Assembly: GCA_963704815.1 (NCBI GenBank)
Contig: CAVPHU010000001.1
Location: forward strand, 496,001 to 560,000
DNA from: DATKWD01 sp963704815
GTDB lineage: Bacteria; Actinomycetota; Acidimicrobiia; Acidimicrobiales; Salinilacustritrichaceae
Length of the DNA: 64,000 nt
Reading direction: 5' to 3'
The position numbers and the translations under genes are program-made. A model generated the notes under the pieces. The model saw only the letters and a program-made list of their open reading frames with translations. It was not told the origin of the DNA and ran no database searches. Positions within the stretch are counted from its first letter, which is position 1, and each line of letters opens with the position of its first letter. Positions 46,930-57,177 of this stretch are shown here, piece by piece.

Positions 46930-48291
46930 TCAGCGGCGCTCGAAGACGACCCAGAGCTCGTCGCTGTAGCGAACCCGCCAGTCAGGTGAGGTCCGCAGCG
47001 TCGTGGCCAGCGGGCCTTCGGAGTCCCACAACACCACGTGTTCGTCGGCCAGGATCTCGACGAGACCCGGCGTCCCGCGAAGCAGGGTGACCGAGTCGTT
47101 CACGTGTTCGGCCGGGTACATGTCGACACGATCGTCGAAGTACGCGAGCGCATCCTCGCCATAGATCAACTCGCGGAAGTTCCCCACGATGTCGGCGGTC
47201 ACCGGCCGCTCGAGATCGACCGCATCGATGTAGGCCGTCGCCCGAACCGGGTAGGTCCGCAGATTGAACTGCGGGCCCGAGGCACGGCTGCTCAGCGCCG
47301 CACCGAACAGCAGGAGGAGCGCAGCGGCCACCACCGCCGGAAGCGGCAATCGGCGGTCGCCCCGGATGGTCCCGAGGCCTCGCAGCCCGCGGCTCGCGAC
47401 CGGCGCGATGAGCAGCGCGGCCACGGGCAGGTTCCGGGCGCCCAGCAGGGCCGCCACCACGAACACCGCCACCACGAGCGCATCGGTCCACGTCGAGGCA
47501 CGCGAGACGCCGACGATCGCCGCGGCCAGCAGCAGGAGGAACAGTTGCTGGGGGATCTCGTCGAACGAGGGCGCCTGCCATTCGATGATGTTGCGCAAGA
47601 CGTCTGATCGGCCGAGCAGTTCGACCGGGAACAGCAACAGGCGCGGCCCGAGCGGGTTCACCGCGCCGAGGAGGACGCCGCCCAGCGTCGCGCCGATCAG
47701 GGCCCGCTCTTGGGGATGGGGGGTTCGGTCCGCTCGGTTGCCGATGAGCCAGACCGCCACCAGGACCACACCCAGCGGGAACGAGCCATGGATGTTCACC
47801 CACGCCCACATCATCGGCACGATCCACCAGATCGGCCCGGATCGACGCCCGAGCCGCAGCCGCAGGAGCACGAGGAACACCAGACCGAGCAGGGCTGGTC
47901 GTTCGCTCCAGGACACCGCCCCGACCCCGACCACCGCAGCGGTGAGGGCGATGCGCGGGATGATCGACTCGGCATCCGCGGTGAGCCGCCAGGCGAGGGC
48001 GCCCAGCAGGCCGGCCAGCAGGCCGATGAAGAGCTGAATCCCCACCGGGCCGGCGAGTTCTTCGAGCCCGGCGACGATGAGGCTGAACAACCAGCTCTGC
48101 ACGACCCAGTCGGCGCCTGCCGCCGTCGTCGAGTACGGGTCGGTGCGCGGGATCCCGCCGCGGTCGAGGATCAGGCGCCCCGTGGCCAGATGCGTGAAGA
48201 AGCTGTTGTCCGAGAACGGAGCGGCGCCGAGCTGGAATCCCCACAGCGCGAATCCCGCCCCGATTGCCGCAGAGAGGTTGATCCGCTTCAG
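46930..48291 (-). CDS. Polytopic membrane protein downstream of tadC (possible CTG start)
   Basis: About 453 codons, about ten TM helices and a C-terminal periplasmic tail ending WVVFERR. The segment DNSFFTHLATGRLILDRGGIPRTDPYS is a conserved N-terminal loop of a family of uncharacterised membrane proteins; it lies upstream of the first GTG (48102). In frame, the only possible start before it is CTG 48291, which overlaps the tadC stop as CTGA and gives KRINLSAAIGAGFALWGFQ. Function unknown; GT-C-like topology. Its position last in the Tad operon could mean pilus glycosylation, which is inference. Confidence 0.65.
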   Translation of the reverse strand: MKRINLSAAIGAGFALWGFQLGAAPFSDNSFFTHLATGRLILDRGGIPRTDPYSTTAAGADWVVQSWLFSLIVAGLEELAGPVGIQLFIGLLAGLLGALAWRLTADAESIIPRIALTAAVVGVGAVSWSERPALLGLVFLVLLRLRLGRRSGPIWWIVPMMWAWVNIHGSFPLGVVLVAVWLIGNRADRTPHPQERALIGATLGGVLLGAVNPLGPRLLLFPVELLGRSDVLRNIIEWQAPSFDEIPQQLFLLLLAAAIVGVSRASTWTDALVVAVFVVAALLGARNLPVAALLIAPVASRGLRGLGTIRGDRRLPLPAVVAAALLLLFGAALSSRASGPQFNLRTYPVRATAYIDAVDLERPVTADIVGNFRELIYGEDALAYFDDRVDMYPAEHVNDSVTLLRGTPGLVEILADEHVVLWDSEGPLATTLRTSPDWRVRYSDELWVVFERR

Positions 48292-49206
48292 GTGAAGTTC
48301 TCGTAGATGTTGATGACGGCGGGGCCCAACACGATGACGAACAGGGCGGGGAAGATGCAGAACACCATGGGGATCAGCATCTTGACCGGTGCCTTCTGGG
48401 CCTGCTCCTGGGCGATCTGGCGACGTTTGACCCGCATCTCGTCAGCCTGGGAGCGCAGGACCCGGCCGATCGAGACGCCGAAGGTGTCGGCCTGGAGGAT
48501 GGCGAGCACGAAGGAACGGACTTCGACGATGTCGATCCGCTCGTCGAGTGCTCGCATCGCATCGGCGCGGTTGGAGCCGGCCCGCACTTCGCCGAGCATC
48601 CGGCCGAATTCGTCGGACAACGGCCCGGGGACCGCCGACACGGTGCGGTCGAGCGCCTGTTCGAAGCCGAGCCCGGCTTCGACGCTGATGACGAGCAGGT
48701 CGAGCACGTCGGGCAGCTTGATGCGGATCTGATGCTGACGCTCCTCGACCCGGCGATTCAGGATGGCGTCGGGGCCGGCCACGAGCACGAAGATGCCCAA
48801 GCCGATGGTGACCCAGAAGAGCAGCCCGGAGAAGGGGACGAACACCACGGCGAAGATGATCCAGAGCGGGATCAGCGACGACGGTGATGACCCGCACCAC
48901 CAGGAACCGGTCGTAGGTCTCCTGGTCGCCGCGGCCGAGCGAGGTCAGCTTGCGTCGAACCCCCTCGCCGTAGCCGTCCGGTGTGAACCGTTTGCCCAGT
49001 TCGGTGATCTCGACGACGGTCGGGGCGATGGCCCGCTCGGCGACCGGAGCCAGCAACTCCGAATCGCGCACGTTCTCGACTTCGTAGCCGTCGAGCTGGC
49101 GGAGCGACGAACGGATGACGGCTTTCTCGTCGGCCTGGGACAGCGCGCTCCAGAGGAGCAGGCCGACGCAGACGGCGATTCCGATGACGGCGAGGGTCAG
49201 TTGCAT
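48288..49206 (-). CDS. tadC: TadC-like type II secretion F protein (one frameshift)
   Basis: About 305 codons. Inner-membrane platform protein of the Tad pilus machine. N-terminal TM, then a cytoplasmic stretch, TM near GLLFWVTIGLGIFVLV, T2SSF domain IRIKLPDVLDLLVISVEAGLGFEQAL and AQKAPVKMLIPMVFCIFPALFVI at the C-terminus. The frame breaks near 48875 (VITVVA then IPLWIIFAVV; extra base in gtcgctgatc). One base separates it from the TadB-like gene. Confidence 0.88.
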
Positions 49207-49207
49207 G

Positions 49208-51128
49208 TCAGATGTCGATCTCGATCGTCTTCTTCATCCAGTAGAAACCCACGACCATGAGCAGAATGGCGCCGGCCAATGCGAGCTGGCCCGCACCGTC
49301 CTGCCACAGCGTCTCGATGTATTCGCGGTTGATGGCGTACATGGCGAAGCCCAGGCCGACCGGCAGGATGCCCAGCACGATGGCGCTGATCTTGCCCTCG
49401 GCGGTGAGTGCGCTCGACGTCTCGGCGCAGCCGCTCGCGAGCGGTCATCGTCTGGGCCACGGTCAGGAGCAGTTCGGCCAGGTTGCCGCCCACCTCGCGC
49501 TGGATGCGAATCGCCATGACCGCCCAGGCGAAGTCGTCGCTGTCCATGCGTTCGGCCACGGCGTCGAGTGATTCCTCGAGCTCTCGACCGAGGCGGGCCT
49601 CGGTGACGACCCGCTGGATCTCCCGTGCCATCGGCTCGGAGATCTCCTGGCTCACGGCCTCGACGCCCTGCATGAGCGAGTAACCGGCTCGGAGCGTGCC
49701 CGAGAGCAGCTGCAGCATGTCGGGCAGCTGCGCATGGAACTGCTTGCGGCGCCGCGAGGCGAGGAAGTTCAGGATCCCCGGACCGGCGAGCGCAGCGAGC
49801 ACCCCGATCACCGCGGTCACGAGGAGGTTCTGGGTGATGACCAGCGCCAGGAGGGTGACGACCACGACGACCGCACCGAAGAAGAACAGCGCCTCGGCGG
49901 CGCGCAGCGGGAGGTTGGCCCGCTCGAGCGATGCCTCGACCCGTTCGAGCACGCCGCGGCGTTCCGCGAAGTCGCCGGTCATCTCGACCGCCCGGCGGAG
50001 CAGCGGGGTCTGGGCCAGCGAGTCGTCCTCCTCGGCCTCCGCAGCGACGAACCCATCGGCGTACGGCTGCAGCACCGAGTCGAGGGTGTTGCGTTCGCTC
50101 ACGAACGCTGTGACCACCGCGTAGACGAGTCCACCGACGGCGGCCAGCACCAGCAGGCCGATGAGATAGAGGCCGGCGGTGCCTCGGAGGAAGGCCGGTC
50201 CGGCGGGTGTGCCCGAGTCAGTGACCTCCAGTTGCGAGCCGGTGGTGCGCGAGCCCGGCGAGAAGTCGACCGTGGCCCGCTGGCCGGCGGCGCTGATCGT
50301 CAGCTGCGCGAGGCCGTCCTCGGTGGCCTGGCTGGCGAAGGTGGTGCGGTACTGGCTCTGGAGCGATCGCTGGATGTCGTCGTAGACGGCACCGAGATCC
50401 TCGGCGTTCTCGGCCCGCAGCAGGCGCCCGCCCGATGCGGTGGCCAGGTCGCCGAAGCCTTCGATGTTGGCAGCGCCCTCGCCGAGTGCGACGGCGTACA
50501 GGAGGGCCTCGGAATCGGCCACGAACGTGCGTGCGGCGCCGGCGGAGATCTCGCTCGAGGTGTCCTCGCCGTCACTCAGCAGGACGATGTTCGGCTGGAG
50601 TTCGGTGCCGTCGAACAGGGTCACGGCCGTCTCGACCGAGTCGTAGAGCGCCGTCTCGCTCGCCAGTTCGAGACCCTCGATGGCGGCCGTCAAGGCGGCC
50701 TGGTCATCGGTGAACTCCTGGTCGACCGTCGCCACGCTGTCGAAGCTCACGATGGCGATCCGGTCGTTCGGCCCCTTGGCCGCCACGTATTCGGTCGCGG
50801 CGTTCTTGGCGGCGACGAGCTTGCCGTCGTCCTCCATCGACAACGAGGTGTCGATCACGAGGACCGTACCGACGAGTTGCTGGGATTCCTGGATGAGCTC
50901 GGGAGGGGTGTTCTCGACGACCTCGCCGTTCTCGCGGATGGTCAGATCGGCCAGGTCGGCGCGATCGCCGGCGAACACGAACTCGACCACGACGTCGGCC
51001 GGGTCGGTCCCGTCGACGGACCGCACCGAGAGTCGCTCGTCCTCCTGGGCCCCGGCGAACGGCGCGCTCGAGGAGCGCGCGACAGCCGCAACCAGCGCGA
51101 CCAGGACGGCGACCCGCGACGTCTTCAT
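49208..51128 (-). CDS. vWA-TadB fusion protein (one frameshift)
   Basis: About 639 codons. A signal/TM sequence (KTSRVAVLVALVAAVA), then a von Willebrand A domain with a MIDAS-type LVIDTSLSMEDDGKL and LLSDGEDTSSEI at 90-260, a TM helix near GTAGLYLIGLLVLAAVGG, and a complete T2SSF/TadB unit (FHAQLPDMLQLLSGTLRAGYSL, AIRIQREVGGNLAELLLTVAQTM). The frame breaks near 49432 (ERLRRDV then SALTAEGKISAIVLG), ending WMKKTIEIDI at 49208. The extracytoplasmic vWA domain ahead of the platform protein is unusual. ATGA overlap with cpaF. Confidence 0.85.
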
Positions 51129-52494
51129 CCCTTGCCCCCGACCGCCTTGCGGGCGAATGCCTCGGGCTGGAAGACCTCGGGTCCGAGGCGGATGCCGAGG
51201 TCGCGAGCTTCTCGGCGAACTTCGGTCGGACGCCGGTGGCCTTGAGGTGCCCGCGGAATCGGCCGTGCTCGTCGACCCCCATGCCGAAGTCGAACAGGAA
51301 GATGTCCTGGAGGGTGATGACGTCGCCCTCCATGCCCTGCACCTCGGTGATGTGGGTGATGCGACGGGTGCCGTCCGGAGGCGGGTCAGGTGCACGATGC
51401 AGGTCGAGCGCCGAGGCCATCTGCTCACGGATGGCCCGGATCGGCAGGTCGAAACCGGCCATCAGCGTCATCGTCTCGATGCGGGAGAGCGTGTCGCGCG
51501 GGCTGTTGGAGTGGATCGTGGTGATCGAGCCGTCGTGGCCGGTGTTCATGGCCTGGAGCATGTCGAGCGCCTCGCCCGAGCGGCACTCGCCGACCACGAT
51601 GCGGTCGGGGCGCATGCGCAAGCGAGTTCTTCACCAGGTCGCGGATCGTGACCTCGCCCTTGCCCTCGATGTTCGGCGGCCGCGCCTCCAGCGGCAGCAC
51701 GTGGTCCTGATGGAGCTGGAGCTCCTTGGCGTCCTCGATGGTGACGATGCGCTCGTCGGACGGGATGAACGAGGACAGCACGTTGAGGGTCGTCGTCTTG
51801 CCGGTGCCGGTACCGCCGGAGACGATGCAGTTGAGCCGACCGACCACGCAGGCCTGGAGGAAGCGGGCGGCGTGGGCGTTGAAGGTGCCGAACCGGATCA
51901 GGTCGTCGATCTGGTACGGGTCGGTCGAGAACTTCCGGATGGTGAGGAACGGCCCGCCGATGGCCAGCGGGTGGATGACCGCGTTGACGCGGGAGCCGTC
52001 GGGCAGCCGGGCGTCGACCATCGGCGTCGACTCGTCGATGCGCCGACCGACCTGGCTGACGATCTTGTCGATGATGCGCCGCAGGTGGGTCTCGTCGACG
52101 AAGCTCGACGTCGGTCGTCTCGAGCTTGCCGTTGCGCTCGACGTAGACCTGGCTCGGGACCGTTGACCATGACCTCGGTGACCTCCTCGTCCTTCAGGAG
52201 GCGGTCGATCGGCCCGTAGCCGAGGATGTCGTCGGAGACGTCCTGGATGAGCTGCGCCTTGTCGGCGGCCGAGAGCGGGGCCCGCTCCTGCGCCAGCGCG
52301 GCGTGGAGCTGCTCGTGGACCCGGCGACGCAGGTCGTCCTCGGACAGCCGCTTGTCGTAGAGGATCGGGCCCAGCTCGTCGATCAGGTGGTGGTGGATCT
52401 TCTGCCGGAGCTCGTCGAGCACCGGGTCGCGGCGGCTGACCGCCGCACCCGACGGGTCGGTCTGGACGTCGTGCAAGCGCTTGTAGAGGCTCAT
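51125..52494 (-). CDS. cpaF: Tad pilus assembly ATPase CpaF/TadA (about six frameshifts)
   Basis: About 456 codons. Secretion ATPase that powers pilus assembly. N-terminal MSLYKRLHDVQTD, then helices, DILGYGPIDRLLKDEEVTEVMVNG, Walker A IVSGGTGTGKTTTLNVLSSF, ERIVTIEDAKELQL (Walker B-like), RMRPDRIVVGECRSGEALDML and TGHDGSITTIHSNSPRDTLSR. Breaks lie near 52165, 52108, 51618, 51407, 51382 and 51205; the last two flank LDLIVHLTRLR and restore each other. The C-terminus is LGPEVFQPEAFARKAVG. Domains are otherwise in normal order, so base errors are more likely than decay. Confidence 0.88.
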
Positions 52495-52524
52495 CGGCAC
52501 TCACCTTCGGAGTGGATCGTCTCG

Positions 52525-53683
52525 TCATGACTGCGGTTCGTCTACGAACATCTTGGCGAGGGCTTCGATCGATCGAGCCACCCCTGACTTGGGTGCGTCG
52601 AGCACCACCGGCGTTCCCTTGTTGACCGACTGCGGCACGACGACGTCGCACGGGATCAGGGCGTCGGCCTTGACCTGGAGTGTCCGCTCGACCTCGCTGA
52701 CGTCGAGCTTCACCTTGGAGTTGGCCCGGTTCAGCACCAGATGCAGCTTGCTCATCGGCGTGTTGAGCAGACGGAGCGTCTGCAGGCCGATCTTCACGTT
52801 CTTGATGTTCGGGATGTCCATGCCGGCGATGAGCAGGACGTCGTCGCTCTCGTCGATCAGCGCCGAGGACGACCTCGTTGAAGTAGGCCGGCGTGTCGAT
52901 CACGACGTGTGAGCAGATCTGCCGGAGCAGATCGACGATGCGGCTCATCTCGGCCGCACCGATCTGGTCGGCGAAGGCGGGTTCGAGCGGGGCGGGCAGG
53001 ACCAAGAGCCCCGACGGCTCGTGCTTCACCAGCAGGCTGTCGAGCAGCGGCGCATCGAGGCGGTCGATCGAACTCACCGCATCGACGATCGTGTGCTGCG
53101 GGGTGAGCTTGCAGCATCACCGCGATGTCACCGAACTGGAGGTCGGCGTCGACGAGGACCACCGGCCGCTCGTCGCCTCGGGCCTTGGCCTCCTTGGAGA
53201 GCACGACGGCCAGGTTGGCGGCCAGCATCGACTTGCCGGCGCCACCCTTGGTCGAGAAGACGGTGACGATCTTCGCCCCACCGCCGGGGATGTCGGTCAC
53301 CGGTATCGGCGCCGGAAGGGTGCCGCCGATGGTCTCGACGCACGCGTGCGACCGCCTCGCCAAGCTGGTTCGTGTCGACCGGAGCGGCCAGCACGTCGCG
53401 GACACCGCTTCGGAGCGCGCCCTGGCAGCAGGTCGGTGGACAGTTCGGCGGCCACGAGGATGGCTCCGACCTCGGGGCGGCCGTTGATCAGCGCCGCGGC
53501 GCCGCCCAGATCGTCCGAGCGTGAGCACGACGGACCGAGGACCAGCACGACGGGTGCGCCGGTGAAGTTCGGGGCCAGCTCGTCGACGGAGGCGACCGGA
53601 ATCGCGGCCTCACCCAGTTGCATGGCGAGGCGACTCCGGATGGCCTGGTCGGGGTCGAAGACCAGCAGCGGGAGCGTGTCCAT
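52525..53683 (-). CDS. cpaE: CpaE/TadZ-like MinD-family ATPase (about four frameshifts)
   Basis: About 386 codons. Localises Tad machinery. An N-terminal receiver-like fold (TLPLLVFDPDQAIRSRLAMQ) without the usual phosphoacceptor is followed by a MinD-type domain: deviant Walker A VTVFSTKGGAGKSMLAANL, VVLVDADLQFGDIAVML, and HVVIDTPAYFNEVVL. Breaks near 53423, 53345, 53115 and 52870. The C-terminus is KMFVDEPQS at 52525. It overlaps the cpaB stop in a TGATG junction. Confidence 0.87.
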
Positions 53684-54561
53684 CAGCCGCCCGTCTTGCC
53701 GTCGGGACCGTAGGGCGTCAGTTCACCGGCAGTTTCCCCGGGCAGCGTCTCGAGGACGTCGATCTGCTCGATCGGGAACGGCTGGTAGTCCTTGTTCACC
53801 AGCGTCAGGTAGATCGATCCGCCCGACACCGAGGCGATGCGCTGCGCTGCGTCCGGTGGCACGGCGAAGGTGACCAGTCCGGATGCCGTCGTGACCTGGT
53901 TGCCTGTCGCATCGGTGGCGACGGTCTCGCCGGCTTCGAGGACCCGCTGCTGACCGATGGCCAGGATCTGCACCTTCTGGTACAGGTAGCGGTGAGGGTT
54001 GGTGTAGGTGCCCACGGCGCTCGGATCGGTGCCTTCGGGAACCGCTTCGGCGTCGGCGGACGTGACCTCGGGGGCATCGACTCCGACGAGGATGTTCACG
54101 AAGTCGCCCGGAACGAGCAGGCCGGCAACACCCTTGACCTGGTCGACCGAGATGGTCAGCGCCACTTCCTGGGTGGCCGGGTTCTCGGGATCAGCCACCG
54201 ACAGCAGGTCGGAGAAGGACACCAGCGCCTCGGCCTGCGGGACGAACTGGTCGCCCACGACCACCTGGTTGGCGGCCAGGTTGCTGATGGCGACCTGGTC
54301 GGCGATGTCGGCCGGGTTGGTGATCGCCGTGGCCGGGAAGAACTCACGGGGGATCTCGTCCTCGACGATCAGCCCGGCGTTGAAGGCGTCCTGACCGAAG
54401 GTCCCCTTGGGGATCTCGTCCGCGATCTTGAACACCTTCACCCGCTCGGCGTTGTCGTTCGCCCGATCCTCGATACCTCGCACGTAGTTCAGCAGCGCAA
54501 GTGCCGCAAGGGCACCGACCACGATCGCAGCGATGAGTATCACTGTTCGTCGAGAGCTCAC
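53683..54561 (-). CDS. cpaB: CpaB/RcpC-like pilus assembly protein
   Basis: 292 residues from GTG 54561 with GAAGAGGTTGGA upstream. One N-terminal TM helix (SSRRTVILIAAIVVGALAALALLNYV), then an SAF-type domain (ERVKVFKIADEIPKGTFGQDA, NPADIADQVAISNLAANQVV), and a C-terminal domain VALTISVDQVKGVAGLLVPGDFVNILV. In proteobacteria CpaB works with a secretin; actinobacteria keep it without one. Confidence 0.88.
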   Translation of the reverse strand: MSSRRTVILIAAIVVGALAALALLNYVRGIEDRANDNAERVKVFKIADEIPKGTFGQDAFNAGLIVEDEIPREFFPATAITNPADIADQVAISNLAANQVVVGDQFVPQAEALVSFSDLLSVADPENPATQEVALTISVDQVKGVAGLLVPGDFVNILVGVDAPEVTSADAEAVPEGTDPSAVGTYTNPHRYLYQKVQILAIGQQRVLEAGETVATDATGNQVTTASGLVTFAVPPDAAQRIASVSGGSIYLTLVNKDYQPFPIEQIDVLETLPGETAGELTPYGPDGKTGG

Positions 54562-54689
54562 TCCAACCTCTTCTCGTCTATGGGCCCAGGGCCGCTCACT
54601 CACGGCTCGGGGCAACTCGGGCGCAAGCTACAGCAGGGCACTTGCGTTCTCTAGGCTTTCGAGCCGGAATGGGCCTGACGGCCCATGAC

Positions 54690-56192
54690 TCAGAGAGGGT
54701 TGTCGTCCTCTTCGGAGGATTCCTTGACAACTTCGTCCGCGAGTTGTTCAACGGGAGCTTCGACGCCTTCGGCGGAAGCGGTTGGTTCGGCCGGTGCAGC
54801 CTCGGTGGTCGCGGCCTCGGTGGTCGTGGCCTCGGTGGTCGCAGCCTCGCCCTCGCCGGCCTCGGCGAAGTACTCCGACCAGGCTTCCTCGGCCTCGGAC
54901 GTGCCGCCCGAGCCGATGTAGTTGCCCTCATCGTCGTAGGCATGCTCGCCGAAGTGCTCCTGGTACTCGGGAGCGACGACGCCACCCTCGGCGGCCTGCT
55001 TGATCGAGAGGCTGATCCGACGGCGGTTGAGGTCGAGGTCGATGATCTTCACCCACAGCTCTTCGCCGGGCGTCACGACCTGCTCGGGAAGGTCGACGTG
55101 GTGCGCCGACATCTCCGAGATGTGCACGAGACCCTCGATGCCCTCGCCCACCTGGACGAATGCACCGAACGGCACCAGCTTGGTGACCCGTCCGTAGACC
55201 AGCTCGCCGACCTTGTGGGTCGAGGCGAACTCCTGCCACGGATCCTGCTGCGTGGCCTTGAGCGAGAGGCTGATGCGCTCGCGGTCGTGATCGACCTCGA
55301 GCACCTGGACCTCGATCTCGTCGCCCACCTGGACGACCGAGCCGGGGTGGTCGACGTGCTTCCACGAGAGCTCGGACACGTGGACGAGGCCGTCCATGCC
55401 ACCGAGGTCGACGAACGCGCCGAAGTTCACGACCGAGCTGACGACGCCCTTGCGGACCTCGCCCGGCTTCAGGTTGGTGAGGAAGTCCTCTCGCTGTTCC
55501 TTCTGGGTCTCCTCGAGCCAGGCACGTCGCGACAGCACAACGTTGTTGCGGTTCTTGTCGAGCTCGATGATCTTGGCCTCGAGGTTGCGACCGACGTACG
55601 GCGCCAGGTCACGAACCCGGCGGAGCTCGACGAGCGAGGCCGGGAGGAACCCGCGGAGACCGATGTCCACGATGAGACCGCCCTTGACCACCTCGATCAC
55701 GGGACCGGACACGACGCCCTCGTTCTCCTTGATCCGTTCGATGTCGCCCCACGCCCGCTCGTACTGCGCCCGCTTCTTGGAGAGCAGCAGTCGGCCTTCC
55801 TTGTCCTCCTTCTGGAGCACGAGGGCTTCGATGGCGTCGCCCAGGTTGACGATCTCGCTGGGATCGATGTCGTTGCGAATGCTCAGCTCACGACTCGGGA
55901 TGACTCCCTCGGACTTGTAGCCGATGTCGAGCAGCACCTCGTCGCGATCGACCTTGACGACCGTGCCCTCGACCAGCTGACCGTCCTCGACCGAGACCAT
56001 CGTGCCGTCGATCGCGTCGGCGAAGTGCCCATCGAGATCGTCCTCGATCACCGGCCGGGGGGTGTAGACACCCTCGGCGTCGAAGGTTCCCATACCGGAG
56101 CCGTCGGGCGCTTCGTCGACGGGCTCGACGGCCTCGGGGTTCGGCTCGATCTCGGTGGGCGGGTCGGTGAGGGTCGGGGTCTGGTCGGACAA
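54690..56192 (-). CDS. rpsA: Ribosomal protein S1
   Basis: 500 residues from TTG 56192 (no ATG/GTG lies in frame nearby). Four S1 RNA-binding domains between about 65 and 405 (EGTVVKVDRDEVLLDIGYKSEGVIP, VKGGLIVDIGLRGFLPASLVE, VVNFGAFVDLGGMDGLVHVSELS, VPFGAFVQVGEGIEGLVHISEMS). The C-terminal 90 residues are low-complexity, Ala/Thr/Glu-rich, partly encoded by 15-base repeats. S1 binds mRNA at the 30S subunit. The 128-bp spacer to cpaB shows no clear terminator. Confidence 0.96.
   Translation of the reverse strand: MSDQTPTLTDPPTEIEPNPEAVEPVDEAPDGSGMGTFDAEGVYTPRPVIEDDLDGHFADAIDGTMVSVEDGQLVEGTVVKVDRDEVLLDIGYKSEGVIPSRELSIRNDIDPSEIVNLGDAIEALVLQKEDKEGRLLLSKKRAQYERAWGDIERIKENEGVVSGPVIEVVKGGLIVDIGLRGFLPASLVELRRVRDLAPYVGRNLEAKIIELDKNRNNVVLSRRAWLEETQKEQREDFLTNLKPGEVRKGVVSSVVNFGAFVDLGGMDGLVHVSELSWKHVDHPGSVVQVGDEIEVQVLEVDHDRERISLSLKATQQDPWQEFASTHKVGELVYGRVTKLVPFGAFVQVGEGIEGLVHISEMSAHHVDLPEQVVTPGEELWVKIIDLDLNRRRISLSIKQAAEGGVVAPEYQEHFGEHAYDDEGNYIGSGGTSEAEEAWSEYFAEAGEGEAATTEATTTEAATTEAAPAEPTASAEGVEAPVEQLADEVVKESSEEDDNPL
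54796..54850. repeat. 15-bp tandem repeat in rpsA tail
   Basis: Three copies of a unit close to gcctcggtggtcgcg, encoding repeated ATTEA on the minus strand. It is in frame, so copy-number change would lengthen or shorten the S1 tail by five residues. Confidence 0.75.
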
Positions 56193-56273
56193 GGAGTCGG
56201 GGCCTTCGGTGGAATCGTCGATCCGGCGGCATGGGCCGACCGGGGCGCACCGACGGCACGCCAGCGTGCAACG

Positions 56274-57005
56274 CTAGCCGCGACGGGCGAGGAGCAGGAA
56301 TTCCGGGTGGTCGAGGTCGGGTGGCCGGCGGGCATAGTCCCCCGGGGTCACCGACCAGATGTCGAGCACCTCGAGACCGGCGGCGTCGGCCAGGAGGCGC
56401 AGCTCACGTGGCGTGAAGCAGGTCGTCCACAATTCGGCCGGGGCGACGACCCCTTCGGCGTCGCGCACCTCGGTTCGTTCGTGGTTCACCCCGGCGGCGG
56501 CATCGAAGGCGTCGGTCTCCTCGAGGAATCGCACCTGGAAGTACGACGAGAAGGCCGACACGGCCAGTCGGCCGCCCGGTCGGAGCGCTCGGGCCATGCC
56601 GGCGAGCACGGCGCCGTCGGCGTCGAGCGGCGAACCGGGACCGCTGCAGAGCCCGAATGCGCCCTGGCACAGCGAGATGGCGGCATCGAACTCGCCGTCG
56701 AAGGTCATGGTGGTGGCGTCGAGTCGCTCGAAGGTGGCCTGCGGCGGCGCTGCGCTGCGGGCGAGATCGACGAACCGCTCCGAGATGTCGACGCCGTGGA
56801 CCACGAAGCCCCGGTCCGCGAGGTCGAGGGCGTGGCGCCCCGGTCCGCATCCGACGTCCAGCACCCGAGCCCCCGGCGCGAGGTCGAGGACGTCGACCAG
56901 GAAGTCGACTTCGCGGCGAGTGCCCTTCGTGAAGGAGTACCTGAGGTAGGCAGGTCCGAGATGGTCGGCGAGCGGCTCGAACCAGTGCTCGGTCAGAGAC
57001 CGCAC
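56274..57005 (-). CDS. SAM-dependent methyltransferase
   Basis: 243 residues from GTG 57005. Motif I VLDVGCGPGRHALDLADRG, motif II VHGVDISERFVDLAR, motif III FDAAISLCQGAFGLC, and MARALRPGGRLAVSAFS. Class I fold, small-molecule type; substrate not apparent. Its start overlaps the preceding small gene by 13 bases. rpsA lies 82 bases downstream. Confidence 0.85.
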   Translation of the reverse strand: MRSLTEHWFEPLADHLGPAYLRYSFTKGTRREVDFLVDVLDLAPGARVLDVGCGPGRHALDLADRGFVVHGVDISERFVDLARSAAPPQATFERLDATTMTFDGEFDAAISLCQGAFGLCSGPGSPLDADGAVLAGMARALRPGGRLAVSAFSSYFQVRFLEETDAFDAAAGVNHERTEVRDAEGVVAPAELWTTCFTPRELRLLADAAGLEVLDIWSVTPGDYARRPPDLDHPEFLLLARRG

Positions 57006-57157
57006 TCCCACTCGGGCGGGATCAGCTGCCACGTCTGGGACACCCCGTCGGGGCAGTCGCTGGCCGTGGCGATGGCGAGGCCCGCGGACATCAGCGCATA
57101 GGCGACCACCACGACGGCGGCCCAGAAGATGATGCCCCGATGGGTCCGCTTGCTCAC
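56993..57157 (-). CDS. 54-residue single-TM protein
   Basis: GTG 57157 starts a 54-residue frame: basic SKRTHRG, one TM helix (FWAAVVVVAYALMSAGLAIA) and a short external tail with two cysteines (DCPDGVSQ, EWECGL). The tail cysteines could form a disulphide. It sits 20 bases after polA and overlaps the methyltransferase. Function unknown. Confidence 0.55.
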   Translation of the reverse strand: MSKRTHRGIIFWAAVVVVAYALMSAGLAIATASDCPDGVSQTWQLIPPEWECGL

Positions 57158-57177
57158 GACGCTGCACTCTAGGGCGT

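Noticed and set aside
51382..51407. A programmed frameshift pair in cpaF
   Set aside because: The two indels restore each other over eight codons, but there are no slippery sequences and several other breaks in the same gene, so error is more likely.
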